From: Galeruca laticollis
Lineage: Eukaryota > Arthropoda > Insecta > Coleoptera > Chrysomelidae
NCBI GenBank assembly: GCA_963921935.1
Contig: OY998180.1
Location: 81,179,262-81,243,261, forward strand
Length of the DNA: 64,000 nt
Reading direction: 5' to 3'
In this document: piece by piece, positions 23,701 to 34,688 of the stretch
How the letters are laid out: every line of letters begins with the position of its first letter
Numbering within the stretch: position 1 is the stretch's first letter
Translations under genes and position numbers: made by a program
The notes under the pieces: model-generated
Database searches by the model: none
Seen by the model: only the letters and a program-made list of their open reading frames with translations
What the model was told of the DNA's origin: nothing

Positions 23701-23739
23701 CCTAACAGTCAACAAATACTATCCTCCTTCACTTCTTTA

Positions 23740-24110
23740 GCTTGATTCTGCCTCTCTTTTAACTTCCCTCAATTATTTCTTCCAGGGTCTCGTCGGTGAT
23801 CCACGGCTTCTTTCTTTTCAGATATCCTACTACTTTCTCTGTAGCCTCTACGAAGGTTCTCTTTATTTGGTCTCATCTACTTTCAATGTCTTCTACCTGT
23901 ACTCCTAGAGAGGTAAATCTATTTTGTAGCTCTAGACTGAATATTTGAGCTGTTTCTTTGTCTGCGAGCTTGTCTGAATCAAAAAGTTTGTGCGTCCTTC
24001 TTTTCATGTCAAAAGTCTGGGCCGTTTTTCCAGTCCGGTTTATCTCATTTGTTGCAGTTTCGGTAATAAGTTGAATTTAAGAAGAAGCAGCCACCTTTTC
24101 CGATGCTGAT
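23740..24110 (-). pseudogene. Second LINE, 5' part of ORF2 beyond the insertion
   Basis: The minus strand reads NRTGKTAQTFDMKRRTHKLF, KETAQIFSLELQNRFTSL, then TFVEATEKVVGYLKRKKPWITDETLEEI, the linker between endonuclease and RT in LINEs of this type. Together with 20600-22210 it restores the normal order, so the 1.5 kb between (22213-23740) is later inserted material. The sequence upstream (24110-24350) is GC-richer with CTCCCTAAC-type words and may be part of the same LINE, but I cannot read a protein there. Confidence 0.65.
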
Positions 24111-24350
24111 GGTGGGACTGCCATTTGTGGCCTCAGGATGATGTTTTTTCAGTTAGGGTTCACTCCCTTAGCCTTGGGGATCCACTCCCTAACTAAAAAT
24201 CAACTGGGCTAGTTTTGGTCCGTCCCGGGTATTTTTTCCCGGTAAGTACCTGCCATATCTGGCGAGCCTTCCACAATCCGCCACCTGCGGAGGCGCCCCA
24301 TAGGAGACTAGCAACACCCACTCCCCAACACACAACGTACACACTGTATA

Positions 24351-25059
24351 TATCAATATTTAGATATCGATTTTCCGCTGGCCCGATATATTTTGGATAA
24401 AATATAAATTATTAAATCCTGTATTTACCCACTTTACGCTCTGATTCATCGAGTGTGAATGGTAGAGAGAATAATAAATCAATCAACATAACGCTAATTC
24501 GTTCATTACGTAGATTGAACAGTCATAGATATAATTTTTACAAATACAGAGCGTCCATAAAATAACGCATACACTCATTATTAGCTAAATAAAAACTAAG
24601 ATGAAAAAATTCCGATCAAGGACGACTTTAGATTTCAATTTAGTATTGTTTAAAAGGTACAGGTTGAATAAACTTTGAGTGATGACATCAGAATCAGTTT
24701 TTTTAAATGACTTTTGCGGGGTAGTAGTCGTTAATGATAGAGGATTGCAGTTTTCGCGATTGTTTGCTACTTTTCTATGAAATTAAAAATGGTGCAAGCA
24801 GAATTTTGATAGCCTTTCTGGTTTTTGACATACAGGGTAGAATTGAGAAGTGTTACTTTTCAGGTATCCCTCGTATCTCAGTTATATTTAAACTTATCGA
24901 AGAAGTTAAACCTTTTTCTGATAGAATTTGTTCGTAAAATCCAGTAGTAAGTTTTGTCCTAACACCATTTGTTGTTTAGTTATGAAGCAAACATATGTTT
25001 TACTTTTCCGCCAACCTTATCTATGATTGATGAATTTTTTTTTAATTATTGTTACGTTT
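24351..25059. other. AT-rich interval, no gene recognised
   Basis: No coding frame is supported. ACAGAGCGTCCATAAAATAACG at about 24547 resembles the CAGGGTGTCC-type ends of small arthropod TIR elements, but no inverted partner was found. Confidence 0.45.
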
Positions 25060-25815
25060 TTCAGAAAGAAAAACACGAAAAAAGGGTTCGTGTGTGTATG
25101 TCGTTGTTGTCGTCAGCCACTTTTTGTAATTGTTATGTCTTGTTAGCATGATACAGTCTCCGAAATGCATAAAGTCGCCAATTTTATAATTGGGTATTGT
25201 CCAGGGCTTCTCACAGATGAACCGTATTGATTTTCAGCCAGTACAACGGGTGTTATGGTACCTGAAGTACCAAATTTTTGGAGAAGTTTCGGTCAACACG
25301 ATACAGCCTCCGGAGTGTATACCAGTGACTAAATTTATGATTGGATATTGTTAAGGGTGTCTCACAAATAAATCTTATTGATTTTCAGCTCTCCAGAGCC
25401 AGTACAACCGGACCTATCAATTCAGATATACTACATACTTGGTCTTTTTTGGAGAAATTTCAGTTTATTAGCACGATACTGCCTCCGGAGACAAGTGACC
25501 AATTTTATAATTGGATATTGTTATGGGCGTGTCACACAATCCAACTGATTTTCACCTCACCATAGCCAGTATAACTGAACCCAGATATACATTTTAACCA
25601 TTTTGGAGAAATATCGGTTTGTTAGCACGATACAGCCTCCGAGGTGTATACGAGTGATCAATTTTATGATGGGATATTGTTCATGGCGTCTCACAGATGA
25701 ACCCTATTGATTTTCAGCTCACCAGAGACAGTGCAATGGGTCACATAAAACCAGATTTTCTACATTTTTGGAGTAAATACGGTTTGGCAGCACGATACAG
25801 CCTCTGGAATGTAAT
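25060..25815 (+). repeat. Tandem array of ~150-175 bp units
   Basis: The landmark ATACAGCCTCCGGAGTGTAT recurs (with changes) at 25151, 25301, 25476, 25630 and 25795, so units are 150, 175, 154 and 165 bp. Each unit has the order: landmark, AGTGACCAATTTTATAATTG, GATATTGTT, TCTCACAGATGAACC, TATTGATTTTCAGCTC, CCAGTACAAC, TTTTTGGAGAAATTTCGGTT. The flank at 25060-25150 (GTGTGTATGTCGTTG..GCCACTTTTTGTAA) also flanks the copy at 38530-38870, so a dispersed element carries the array. Confidence 0.9.
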
Positions 25816-26519
25816 CTTAAGTACGTAAAAGTTACTTTTAATATTTGAAGCCGTTTAATTGGAAGACCCTGCATTTGATTTTTTATATTGATTATGCACG
25901 AAGTAGGCTTTCCCAAAAAGTATACAATTGTACTCGATTATTTAAGAAGAAGCTAAGAATTTACGATTTTCTAAAATTATCTTTTGTGTCGCAATTAACA
26001 GGTAGTAGGATATGGCTAAAATTTATTGAAAATAAAAGCTATGCTAGTGATTATTATACTTTCAAACTCAATTCAAAAAATATTTTATCAATTCTCATTT
26101 CTTAATTTTATTACCGCATTAACAATTAATTATTATGATGAATAATTGAATCTTTCTCAAAACAAATAACAGCAAACAAAGAAACAAACAGCAAAGAATA
26201 AAGATAACCGGAATTTTGAAAAAGCAAAGTGGTTTTGAGGATGACGGCCATTTTCCCGTATATAAAATTGGCAAATTTCAGTTATCCTTTTAATAGTGTT
26301 AAAATAATCAAAGGACTACTATGCAAATTTTGGAAAGTTAAATAAATTGCTCCACGAAGCTTCTCTACAGAATGATATCGTGTTTTAGAGACTTTATCTT
26401 GTATGTAACCACCCATTCACAAATATTGCTGTTTTCTCTGTTTGTGGGATAGTCGTGCAGTGAATGAACACTATGTAAGGCAAATTTGGCCGGAAATGTC
26501 CGAATTTCAACCGTGATCT

Positions 26520-27060
26520 CAAAATATTAAGTATGTGCCTCTTGTAGACCCAAAAAATGTCCTTTTGCCTCGGCTTCACATTAAAGTGGGACTAATAAAA
26601 AACTTTGTGGAAGCAGTGAATAAAGAGGGTGAAGGATTTAAATACGTAAGACAAGTCGTTCCCCAGTTAAGTGACGCCAAGTTAAAGGAGGGTATTGTTA
26701 TTGGGTCACAAATTGGAAAGTTGCTGGACCATCTTAATTTTATATAAAAGCAAACCACGCAAGAACTTAGAGCATGGAACTCATTCGTGAGTGTCGTGAG
26801 GGGATTTTTGGGCAACAATATGGATGCAAACTACGAATAGCTAGTTAATTAACTTTTAGATTCCTATAAATCGCTTGGTGGCCGAATGTCATTAAAAATT
26901 CATTTTCTCTATGTCAGCGACGATCAGGGTTAAAGGTTCCACCAAGATATCAGAAGAATGGAAATTCGGTACCAAGGGCTATGTGATCCATCTATGATGG
27001 GTGATTACTGCTGTCTTTTGAAGAGGGAAGATATGACCCCCGTGACCGGAAAAAATAAAA
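26520..27060 (+). pseudogene. Remnant of an unclassified arthropod repeat protein
   Basis: Plus strand: VPLVDPKNVLLPRLHIKVGLIKNFVEAV, EGFKYVRQVVPQLSDAKLKEGIVIG (26535-26747), then after stops RGFLGNN, LLDSYKSLGGRMSLKIHFL and RFHQDIRRMEIRYQG..MMGDYCCLLKRE (26860-27040). I recognise this as the C-terminal part of a repetitive uncharacterised protein common in spiders and insects; its catalytic class is unknown to me. There are at least four stops or shifts, and probably an internal deletion near 26920. The 5' two thirds are missing. No TIR or LTR could be tied to it. Confidence 0.6.
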
Positions 27061-27498
27061 CGTGTTATAAATAAATTTTTTTGATTTGTTATATATTAAG
27101 TTAATATCAATTATCCAAATATAGTCGATACACAACGTTAAAAAACCTGTAGTCATTTTTTATATAAATATTAACCGTAACAGTTCTGTATGTGGTTTTT
27201 TAAATGTAACAAAAAACGTGTTACAGCTTTTTTCTTGCCATTTTCGTATTTAGAGAGGTTCATTTTACTAGACACCTTTAGTAGTTTTTAGACGACAGCT
27301 TTGATAATGACCTAATGGCTTAAAGCGACTTAGGCAAAGCGCTGACTAGAGATTTTTTGTCGCGGTGTCAATGTGTCATCGTCGCCCTCTGTCGCGTTGG
27401 TCATATTGTCTGACGCTCATTCGAGATTTTTGTCACGGTGGAAATTTGTCGCTTTGTCTTTAATTAACTGAAACAATAGCAATTGTAACTGCATCGTG

Positions 27499-29496
27499 AT
27501 GAATTTTGAAGACCTCGCTGTAACATGCGCTTTGGAAATACGGCGAATAAAAAACGCTACTGGGTACATCCCATAATGAGCGAAAGATTACTTGAAGGCA
27601 AATTTTATACTTTATACATTGAACTTCGTCAACACAACGTTAAGTTTTTTAATTATTTTCGAATGTCAAAAAGCAGTTTTGATGAATTATTAAAATTGGT
27701 AGAACCAGCAATTGCGGCCAAAGATACGTTTCGAAAATCAATTCCTGCTGAAGAAAGACTGGCAGTTACAATAAGGTAAGTAAAATCGAAATGTAAATGT
27801 TGTATTTTTTAATACATATATCAACATACTAATTTAATAATTATCCTGTGTGAATGTGGATATATATGATCGGAGTGACTCGTTGGATTGTTTGTTGGGA
27901 GATAGTGCTTCCAGAGTATGTAGCCTACTTGGAACAGCTGCCACAGAATAATTTGTGCCTTGGAAAGTCGTGTGCTGAGAGTAGGTGTCATTTGACGGAC
28001 CCGGTTCGGCAATTGACATAGGATAGTGATAACCGTACTGAGCAGATGTTGAAGGATGGATAGTGGAACGGTCAGCAACAGAACGAGGTGGAGTGACACT
28101 TGAGGACTGGTACTTTCGGATAACACTTAAGATGCCTATTTTTATGCATCAATCTTCACGTCCATAGGTAGCATTCAGCATTGGCACCAATGATAATGAA
28201 AAATTTGTATCTGGGTCCAAATCTCGCGGAGGTGCCAGGCTGTCGTTTTTCTTTTTACTTAATATTTCTAGCAAGCTCTATCCGTAACTTTTTTTATCGC
28301 TGTTTCGGTATTGTCTGTTTTCGTGTAGCAGTCATAGTTGGAGTAGTAGCGTGCTCGTGTCCAGGGGGGATGGTACGTAGACTAGGAACATCAACGTCTT
28401 GTGTTGGCGTTTGGGCTGTCGTTTCTTCTTCAGTAAGGACACTATCATCGCTTTCAATATTTGTTACTGTTTCGCGGGGATCTATTGTAGGCTGAAGAAA
28501 CAGCAATTTATCAAAATAGACGTATTTTTTACGCTTTGTTGCTGCTTGCCCGGATTTGGTATTTCTCTGCAACCTCAGCTCTCTACAGAAACTGGCCCTC
28601 AAATTTTTCCAACGGTTTTGAAGAAACTTTCCTAAAATAAGAAAGGATATGTAAATAATATAGCCCAATTTTTTTCAGGTATATAGCAACGGGTGCAAGT
28701 TTCATTTCCCTATCATACGAATATTTAATCGGAGCAACAACAGTACTAGACATTGTGAAAGTTACCTGTCAGTCGTTAGGGGAAGTGTTGCAACCATTAA
28801 ATATGGCAGCAAAGAGTCACTAGGCCTGGTATGAAGTTGTAAATCAATTCAATATTAGAACTAATTTTCCCAACATTATTGGCGCAGTCGATGGCAAACA
28901 CATTCGCATTAGAAAACCGTCTGGTAGCGGCAGTGATTTCTTCAATTATAAAAAGTATTTTTCTGCAGTACTGATGGCATGGGTCGCTGCTGACTATAAG
29001 TTTATTTTCATCGATGTTGGATCATATGGATCAGCAAATGATTCGACCATTCTTCATATTTCAAAGTTTGGCAAACTATATGAACGTGATTTACTACATG
29101 TGCCTACTGGAAGGTATTTGCCTGGTGATGAGAATGGGAAAGTAATGCCTTCATGTTTTGTTAGTGACGAAGCATTCGGCTTAACTAAAAACATATTACG
29201 CCCATATGCTCGGCGTAATCTTACGGTACAGAAAAAAATATTTAATTATCGTCTCTCCAGAGCTCATCGTATGGTCGAATGCACATTTGGTATTTTATGC
29301 AATAAGTGGAGAATTTTCCAGACCATTAGATGTCCATATCGAATTTTGTGACAAAATAGTTTCAGCCTGTTGTGTTTTACATAACTATATGCGTGTTAAA
29401 GACGGAATTCACTTTCCTGATGAAGCTTATGTATGTCCGCTTAACAATGAAGCAAGACATAATGTTAATGCGCCCATGACTTGTGCAAATATCTGA
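27499..29496 (+). pseudogene. Harbinger 1 transposase (HARBI1-like), broken
   Basis: DDE transposase. Exon 1 begins at the ATG at 27499 (MNFEDLAVTC), shifts frame near 27545, and runs through KKRYWVHPIM and FNYFRMSKSSFDELLKLVEP, SIPAEERLAVTIR to a donor at 27776 (AG|GTAAGT). Exon 2 follows TTTTTTTCAG at about 28680: YIATGASF, then IIGAVDGKHIRI (first Asp), FIDVGSYGSANDSTI, FVSDEAFGL (second Asp), NYRLSRAHRMVECTFGIL (Glu), NKWRIF. An in-frame TAG near 28828 and a frameshift near 29325 break it. The tail DVHIEFCDKIV..CVLHNYMRVKDGI ends at 29496. The intron holds an exon of the opposite-strand MADF gene. Confidence 0.87.
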
Positions 29497-29726
29497 AACT
29501 ATTTTGCTCAATATTTCACCTCTCCCCAAGGATAGGTACCGTGGAAATATGATACAATTTAAAATAATTCACTATTAATTGTATTACCTCTTACCTGTCT
29601 TGTTTTTATCTTGCAGAGATATGTCGCCCCATACATTTCCAAATATTTGTGCAGAGATTTCTTCCCAGCATCTCTTTTTTTATTAATGTCCTCTAAATGC
29701 ATTGATGCTGTCATTTCATTGTTCAT
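28140..29726 (-). pseudogene. Harbinger 1 MADF/BESS gene, interleaved with transposase
   Basis: Myb/SANT-like MADF proteins encoded by Harbinger elements help the transposase reach the nucleus and DNA. Exon 1 (29726-29595) starts at ATG (MNNEMTASM) and has INKKRCWEEISAQIFG, WGDISLQDKNK before a donor (AGACAG|GTAAGA). Exon 2 starts at about 28657 after TTCTTATTTTAG and continues in phase with GKFLQNRWKNLRASFCREL and an acidic/Thr-rich linker, then a BESS-like segment DPDTNFSLSLVPMLN near 28200. A frame break near 28280 separates the linker from the BESS part. The two exons flank the transposase main exon, so each gene lies within an intron of the other. Confidence 0.75.
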
Positions 29727-30142
29727 CACTACAGAACTGTCGCAATATGCACGCCAAACATCAACCTGTGCATGACAAAAAGTTACCAGTGAGCGGACAA
29801 CGTATAATATGGTATGGTCAAGCGACAGTCACTTTCTGTCCCGTCACCCTTTTGTCGCAGACATCCGAAACTTTTTGTCTGGCCATGTTTCGTCACCGTA
29901 GTGAGCGCGTACTAGTACGTTTCAATAGACCGCTGACAGGCGACAAATTGTCACCGCGACAAAAAATCGCAAGTCAGCGCTTATCTTTAGCTGTATGTTT
30001 ATTATAAATGGCACTCTCAATACTCGTCGTTTCTTTCATTCAATTAATAACCTAAGTAACCAAATAACCTACGTCACTTCGTTACAATACTAAACTCTAC
30101 TGACAACCACATAAACTATCAAAACTAAATTGAATCGCGTTA

Positions 30143-30184
30143 AGGCTCGTTTATATACTCGCGAACTGCGAATTGCGGAATGCG
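30143..30184 (+). repeat. Harbinger 2 left TIR
   Basis: 42 bases matching the reverse complement of 33728-33769 with one mismatch; preceded by TTA. Confidence 0.95.
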
Positions 30185-30389
30185 AATTTCGCGATAACTT
30201 TATCTATTCGCTTTTGCCTTTTATATGCTTGCGAATTTTCTGGGGATATGTTGTTTTATTTTTTGTAACTAAAATATGGCTAATCTGGTGTAATGACAGA
30301 TATGCAGTGCTTGTTTTGTCATCAGGCCAACGGGAATTATTGTTGTTTTCTACATATTGTATCTGGTTTTAAAATTTTCTGTATAACTA

Positions 30390-31799
30390 ATGGATTTTTA
30401 CCATTGGCGACGAAGAAGGGCGATCGCTGCGTCCCTGCTGTTAAAAAAATTGAAAAATAAAAGAATCCGAATATTTGGCACATGTGAAATTTTTGAACTG
30501 AGAAAGAAACAAGGGCCATTTCATAATTTAGTGCAAGCTTCTGAAATGTTGTCTTCAACACTAAGGTAAAGTCATAAGTAATATCTGTGTACATACATAT
30601 TCGTTTTTAACAAAACATTCAATGAATTTCTGGATAATGTATATTTCAGATATTTGGCCGCTGGTGTCAGTATGAAGAGCATCTCCTACAACTATCGTCT
30701 GGGTTTAACTACTGTATCAAATATAATAAAAGAAACTTGTTCAGCCATTTGGGACTGTTTGTATGAGGGTTATTTGCCAGTACCAACTGAAGAAGGATGG
30801 CACAAAAATGCCCAAAATTTTGAAACAAAGTGGAATTTTCTTAACTGTGTGGGGGCCATAGATGGAAAACATACAAGAATACAGGTAAGGTGATATTAAA
30901 TAAAATTGGATAGATTGGTTTTAAACTAAAAATATAATATTTTCTTTTAGGCTCCTCCACATACTGGTCCTGATTACTATAATTATAAGGATTTTTTCAG
31001 CATTGTTTTATTAGCTGTTTGTGACGCAGATTATTGTTTTACAATTGTTGACATTGGAAGCAAAGGCAGACAAAGTGATGGAGGTATATTTAGGAGTAGT
31101 GATTTTGGAAAGCAATTCTTTGCTAATAGCATTAATATACCACCCCCAAGAAAATTATATGAAGCAGCTACTGAGATGGTTTACTACTGCTTGGTTGGAG
31201 ATGCTGCTTTTCCTTTTAGCACAAATTTAATGCGACCCTATCCAGGACAATATATACCTCAAGACCAAAGGGTTTTTAATTATAGGTAGGTTACAGAAAT
31301 AACAAAAGCAGTTAATAGAACTATTCAAATTCTAAATGATTAAATTAAATGTTTTTTTGCCTCAATTATTCTAGACTGACTTCTATAATTCAATACTTTG
31401 ATTATATTTTATTTTAGATTGAGCCGTGCCAGAAGGGTTGTCGAAAACACATTTCGCATACTTGTAGCAAAATGGAGAATCTTAGGAAGGCCCATAATTG
31501 CAAAGATGGAAACAGTTAAAAAAATTATTAAAGCAATTGTTTGCTTACACAATTTTCTAAGAAAAAGGGATAAAGGACAGGCAGACAATGCAAGATATTG
31601 CCCAAGTAATTATGTTGATAGAGAGAATGATGACGGATTTATTATTCCCGGTGAATGGCGGAATGAGCATGTGGAGCTGCCTCAAGTTGGAAGAATGGGA
31701 GGAAATGCATATGCTCAAAGTGCTAGTGTTATGAGAAATGAGTTCGCAAAATATTTCATTGATAGATCATATCCTATTCCACCTCAATGGACAAAATAG
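30390..31799 (+). CDS. Harbinger 2 transposase, open across four exons
   Basis: HARBI1-like DDE nuclease. Predicted exons 30390-30565, 30650-30884, 30951-31285 and 31418-31799 have GT..AG borders and matching phases and give 375 codons plus stop. The ATG at 30390 is preceded in frame by TAA. The first Asp is in NCVGAIDGKHTRI (exon 2), the second in YYCLVGDAAFPF (exon 3), and Glu in RLSRARRVVENTFRIL (exon 4), followed by AKWRIL and IKAIVCLHNFL. The N-terminus has FHNLVQ, but about 38 residues that follow in relatives (compare FRMSKSSFDELLKL in Harbinger 1) are missing before LRYLAAG. This in-frame loss probably removes part of the DNA-binding helix region, so full activity is doubtful. No stop or frameshift is seen. 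Confidence 0.88.
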
Positions 31800-32268
31800 A
31801 TTAATGATTTACCCAAATGTTCACTCAGCATTAAAAGATAGATGAATAGTTTTTAATGTATATATAAGTAGTAGATTATTATTAGAGTATTAATTAATAA
31901 AATAATTTTACCTAAAAAAATAATTATTTGTTTTATTTGATTAAAATAAAATGTTTAATGTGACAGTACAATTTGCTTGGAGATATAAAACATTTTCTGT
32001 ATTCGATTTTTATATTTTATATTAAAATTTATGATATTTATTTTAAAACAATAATATTCTGTGATTAATAGGTTTTTTAAAAAATTTAAAAAATACTACC
32101 ATACAGATAAAAATGTAGAACTGTAAGTAAATATGTAGTTCAGTTCTAAATAATTTATTTATTTTCGGGACTACCAAACACTAACATAAAACTTTTAATA
32201 AGGATAAGGTAAGGGATAAAAGAAAATTAATAAATCAAAATCTATAAAGATAATATTGTCTATTAAAA

Positions 32269-33373
32269 TTAGATAAATTTATAAATCTTCCCCATATTCC
32301 TCATATAAGGAATAAACTGATTCAGCATGTCTATCTCTGCCTTCATGCGCACTCTTTCTGGTAGCTTCTCCAATACAGATTGGATTGTTAATAGAACTGG
32401 GGATACTTGTGGCTGCGAGGTTTGTGTAGGAGCAGGTTCTTTCAGGATATTCAAGAGCAACTCCTCGGTAGTATCATCTATGAAAAAATAAATTAGTTAG
32501 GAGAATGTTTAACACAGTTATAAAAAACTACAATAAGCTACATTTTAATATAACAATACCTTTTTTCAACATTTTTCTTGGAATATATGGTGTGCCATCT
32601 TTGTCCAGCCCTACAGCACTCGTGCTTGAACATGGAGATGTTAGTGGGGATTCAGTTCTGGAGATATTACTTATTGCTTTTTTCGGAGTATTAATCCTGG
32701 ACATAAATTGCATGTTTTCAAAATATTTCCATCTCTTCTTTTCATCTGTGCCTGCTCCAGATGGAAGTTTATAAATCCTACAAAAGTAAAATTTTGAGTA
32801 TTTCATTTTTAAAAATAAAGCTAAAAACTATACCAGGCATAATTATTTCATTATAAACATATAGTACAATAAGTGCATCATAAAAAACCTCAAATTTTTT
32901 AAAAATGTACCTTTTAAGTTTTTCCATTTTTTTTCTAAATCTGGAATAGAAAGTGTGTATTTCAGTTCCTATTCAATTTCCCTCCATAATTTTTCCCTCA
33001 TATATTTTCCTCTTAATTTCAGAGGAAGGGTATGGTCCCATAAAGGTGGGCGAGCCTGTACAAGTTCAATTAAACTAGGAACTAAGTTTTCTTCTGACGA
33101 GCCCTCTTGGGAGGGAATGACACACATGTGATTCTCAAATGCATCTAGGCTTGACATAGAACTGCCACATTCACCACATTCAATTACATCCTAAAAAGAT
33201 GAAACATTTAGTTCGAATTTCCTCTGGATATACATTTCACAGATTTTATGGTAGGTATTTCCATTAAAAATAACGGTTAATTCTTTTACATTCCATCTTG
33301 AATTAGATTAAATGAGACTTATTTCTGCCTAAATGTCCCAATGAATTTGAATATTTGTACATACCTCGTCCAT
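32269..33373 (-). pseudogene. Harbinger 2 MADF gene with one nonsense codon
   Basis: Accessory MADF protein. Predicted exons (minus strand): 33373-33365 (MDE), 33190-32889, 32777-32560 and 32477-32269, together 246 codons with consistent phases. Exon 2 opens with a Cys-rich motif (IECGECGSS) and then the MADF domain (LVPSLIELVQARPPLWDHTL, REKLWREIE, LEKKWKNLK). Exon 3 holds KLPSGAGTDEKKRWKYFENM and a Ser-rich linker. Exon 4 has an amphipathic C-terminus (VLEKLPERVRMKAEIDML) that may serve as the BESS-like interaction part. An in-frame TAG follows WREIE where relatives usually have Gln. The exon 2 donor (AG|GTTTTT) is weak; using the stronger GTACAT 22 bases upstream breaks the frame. Confidence 0.78.
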
Positions 33374-33727
33374 TTTGATAAATCTTACAATTTTTTACAA
33401 AAAACTTCAAGAACACTACAAACAAAATAAAACTGAATTAGTCCCAAATATAATATTGTATATATCCCAAACGTGCTAAATACAACAATCCACATCTGTA
33501 TCTGTCGGTTGTCATCATATTTCATTCAAGTGTCACTACTGTCATTTGTAAAATTAAATTCCCAATGCGCATGTTCAAGACCCAGAATTCCTTGCGAAGT
33601 TCGCGAAATCTTAAAATCAAGTCAATTTTCCCACCCCCCAGATTTCAAACTTTGCGAATCGCAAAAATCTTGAACACAAATAATAAGACATTTGACATCT
33701 TCAAAATCAACCAATAGGATCATTATC

Positions 33728-33769
33728 CGCATTTCGCAATTCGCAGTTCGCGAGTATATAAACGAGCCT
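33728..33769 (-). repeat. Harbinger 2 right TIR
   Basis: Inverted partner of 30143-30184; followed by TTA. Confidence 0.95.
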
Positions 33770-33772
33770 TTA

Positions 33773-34416
33773 CCCTAGACTTGCGAATTTCATAACTTGG
33801 TCTTAATAATAGTTGCATAGACTTTAGAAAAAATAAAAAAGAAGAACTGAAGTTGGTTCTAGTCGTTAGAGGTTAGAAATAAGGAGAAAAAGGTGTTGTA
33901 ATAGAAACACGTCTATGTAAAACAATTGAAACTGATTATAAGCAGAAAATAGTATATTAAGAACAAGTTTCATAAGGCATCATTTTATTGCACGAATTTT
34001 CTAAAGGACGAGTGCGATGGAAGGCCTATAATTAAATCGATTTAGGCAATTTTATATTCATGACGTAACGGTTGGTAATGCTGACAATAGCGTCAACCTG
34101 AAACATTTGAAAATTGAATAATTGTGTCAATTTGCAATAAGTTTGTGCTCTTTACTTCGCTTAATCTTCTACCTGCGTGAAAAATAATGGAAAATGATGA
34201 AAGTTGTACCCCTGAACTATTTGTAGGTAGTATTTATTGTTCAATGCGTTAAAGCGTTCCTAGGATTAAACTTAGGTTATGTTATTTTAGTACTTTTTAG
34301 ACGACGAACGTTTCGTTGTTAGTGTTACCAACCTTGATGAATAAAATATTGCGTTTCGAAAAGTGCTGTCTGTTGAAACTCAATGCTTCGTACCTTACAG
34401 TGTGGAATCTACTCAG
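33773..34416. other. Interval without recognisable feature
   Basis: AT-rich DNA between Harbinger 2 and the next fold-back. No coding or repeat signal. Confidence 0.5.
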
Positions 34417-34664
34417 GTTACTTTTTTTAAATGAAACTGTTTCTAAATAATTACACAGTAAAATGAAAAAAATATGAATATTCAAAAAAATTGACAATTG
34501 TTTCGATTCTTCGAAATATCATCATCAGAATGAAATATAATTTCTGTCATTCTGACGATATTTCGTAGTATCGAAACAGTTATCAATTTCGTATAATTTT
34601 TTTTGTTATATTGTGGAGTAATTATAAACAGTTAGTTTCATTTAAAAAAGTAACACTTCGTTTT
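34417..34664. mobile_element. Small fold-back with Penelope-like hairpin motifs
   Basis: Arms of ~120 bp face each other (TTACTTTTTTTAAATGAAAC at 34417 against GTTTCATTTAAAAAAGTAAC ending 34664). Each arm carries a CTGAYGA...TCGAAAC block (34501-34531 on minus, 34551-34578 on plus), like the hammerhead-type motif of Penelope-like terminal repeats. It is probably a pair of truncated, inverted Penelope-like terminal repeats, or a small TIR element that happens to contain them. Confidence 0.6.
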
Positions 34665-34688
34665 TGATTCTAGGTGCACACAGCATAT

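Larger units (their letters stand above)
27337..29982. mobile_element. PIF/Harbinger transposon 1 (decayed, two genes)
   Basis: Inner TIRs of 31 bp with two mismatches lie at 27337-27367 (AAGCGCTGACT..TTTTTTGTCGCGGTG) and 29952-29982. Inside are a plus-strand HARBI1-like transposase and a minus-strand MADF/BESS gene, the usual pair in PIF/Harbinger elements. More GTCGC-type words on both sides suggest the true ends lie a few bases further out. The 3-bp TTA-type target duplication could not be fixed. Confidence 0.85.
30143..33769. mobile_element. PIF/Harbinger transposon 2 (3627 bp, well preserved)
   Basis: The 42-bp TIRs at 30143-30184 and 33728-33769 (starting AGGCTCGTTTATATACTCGC) differ at one base. 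TTA flanks both ends (30140-30142 and 33770-33772), the 3-bp target duplication typical of the superfamily. The transposase on plus and the MADF gene on minus are convergent, separated by ~470 bp of AT-rich DNA. The good TIRs and nearly open genes suggest recent activity. Confidence 0.95.
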
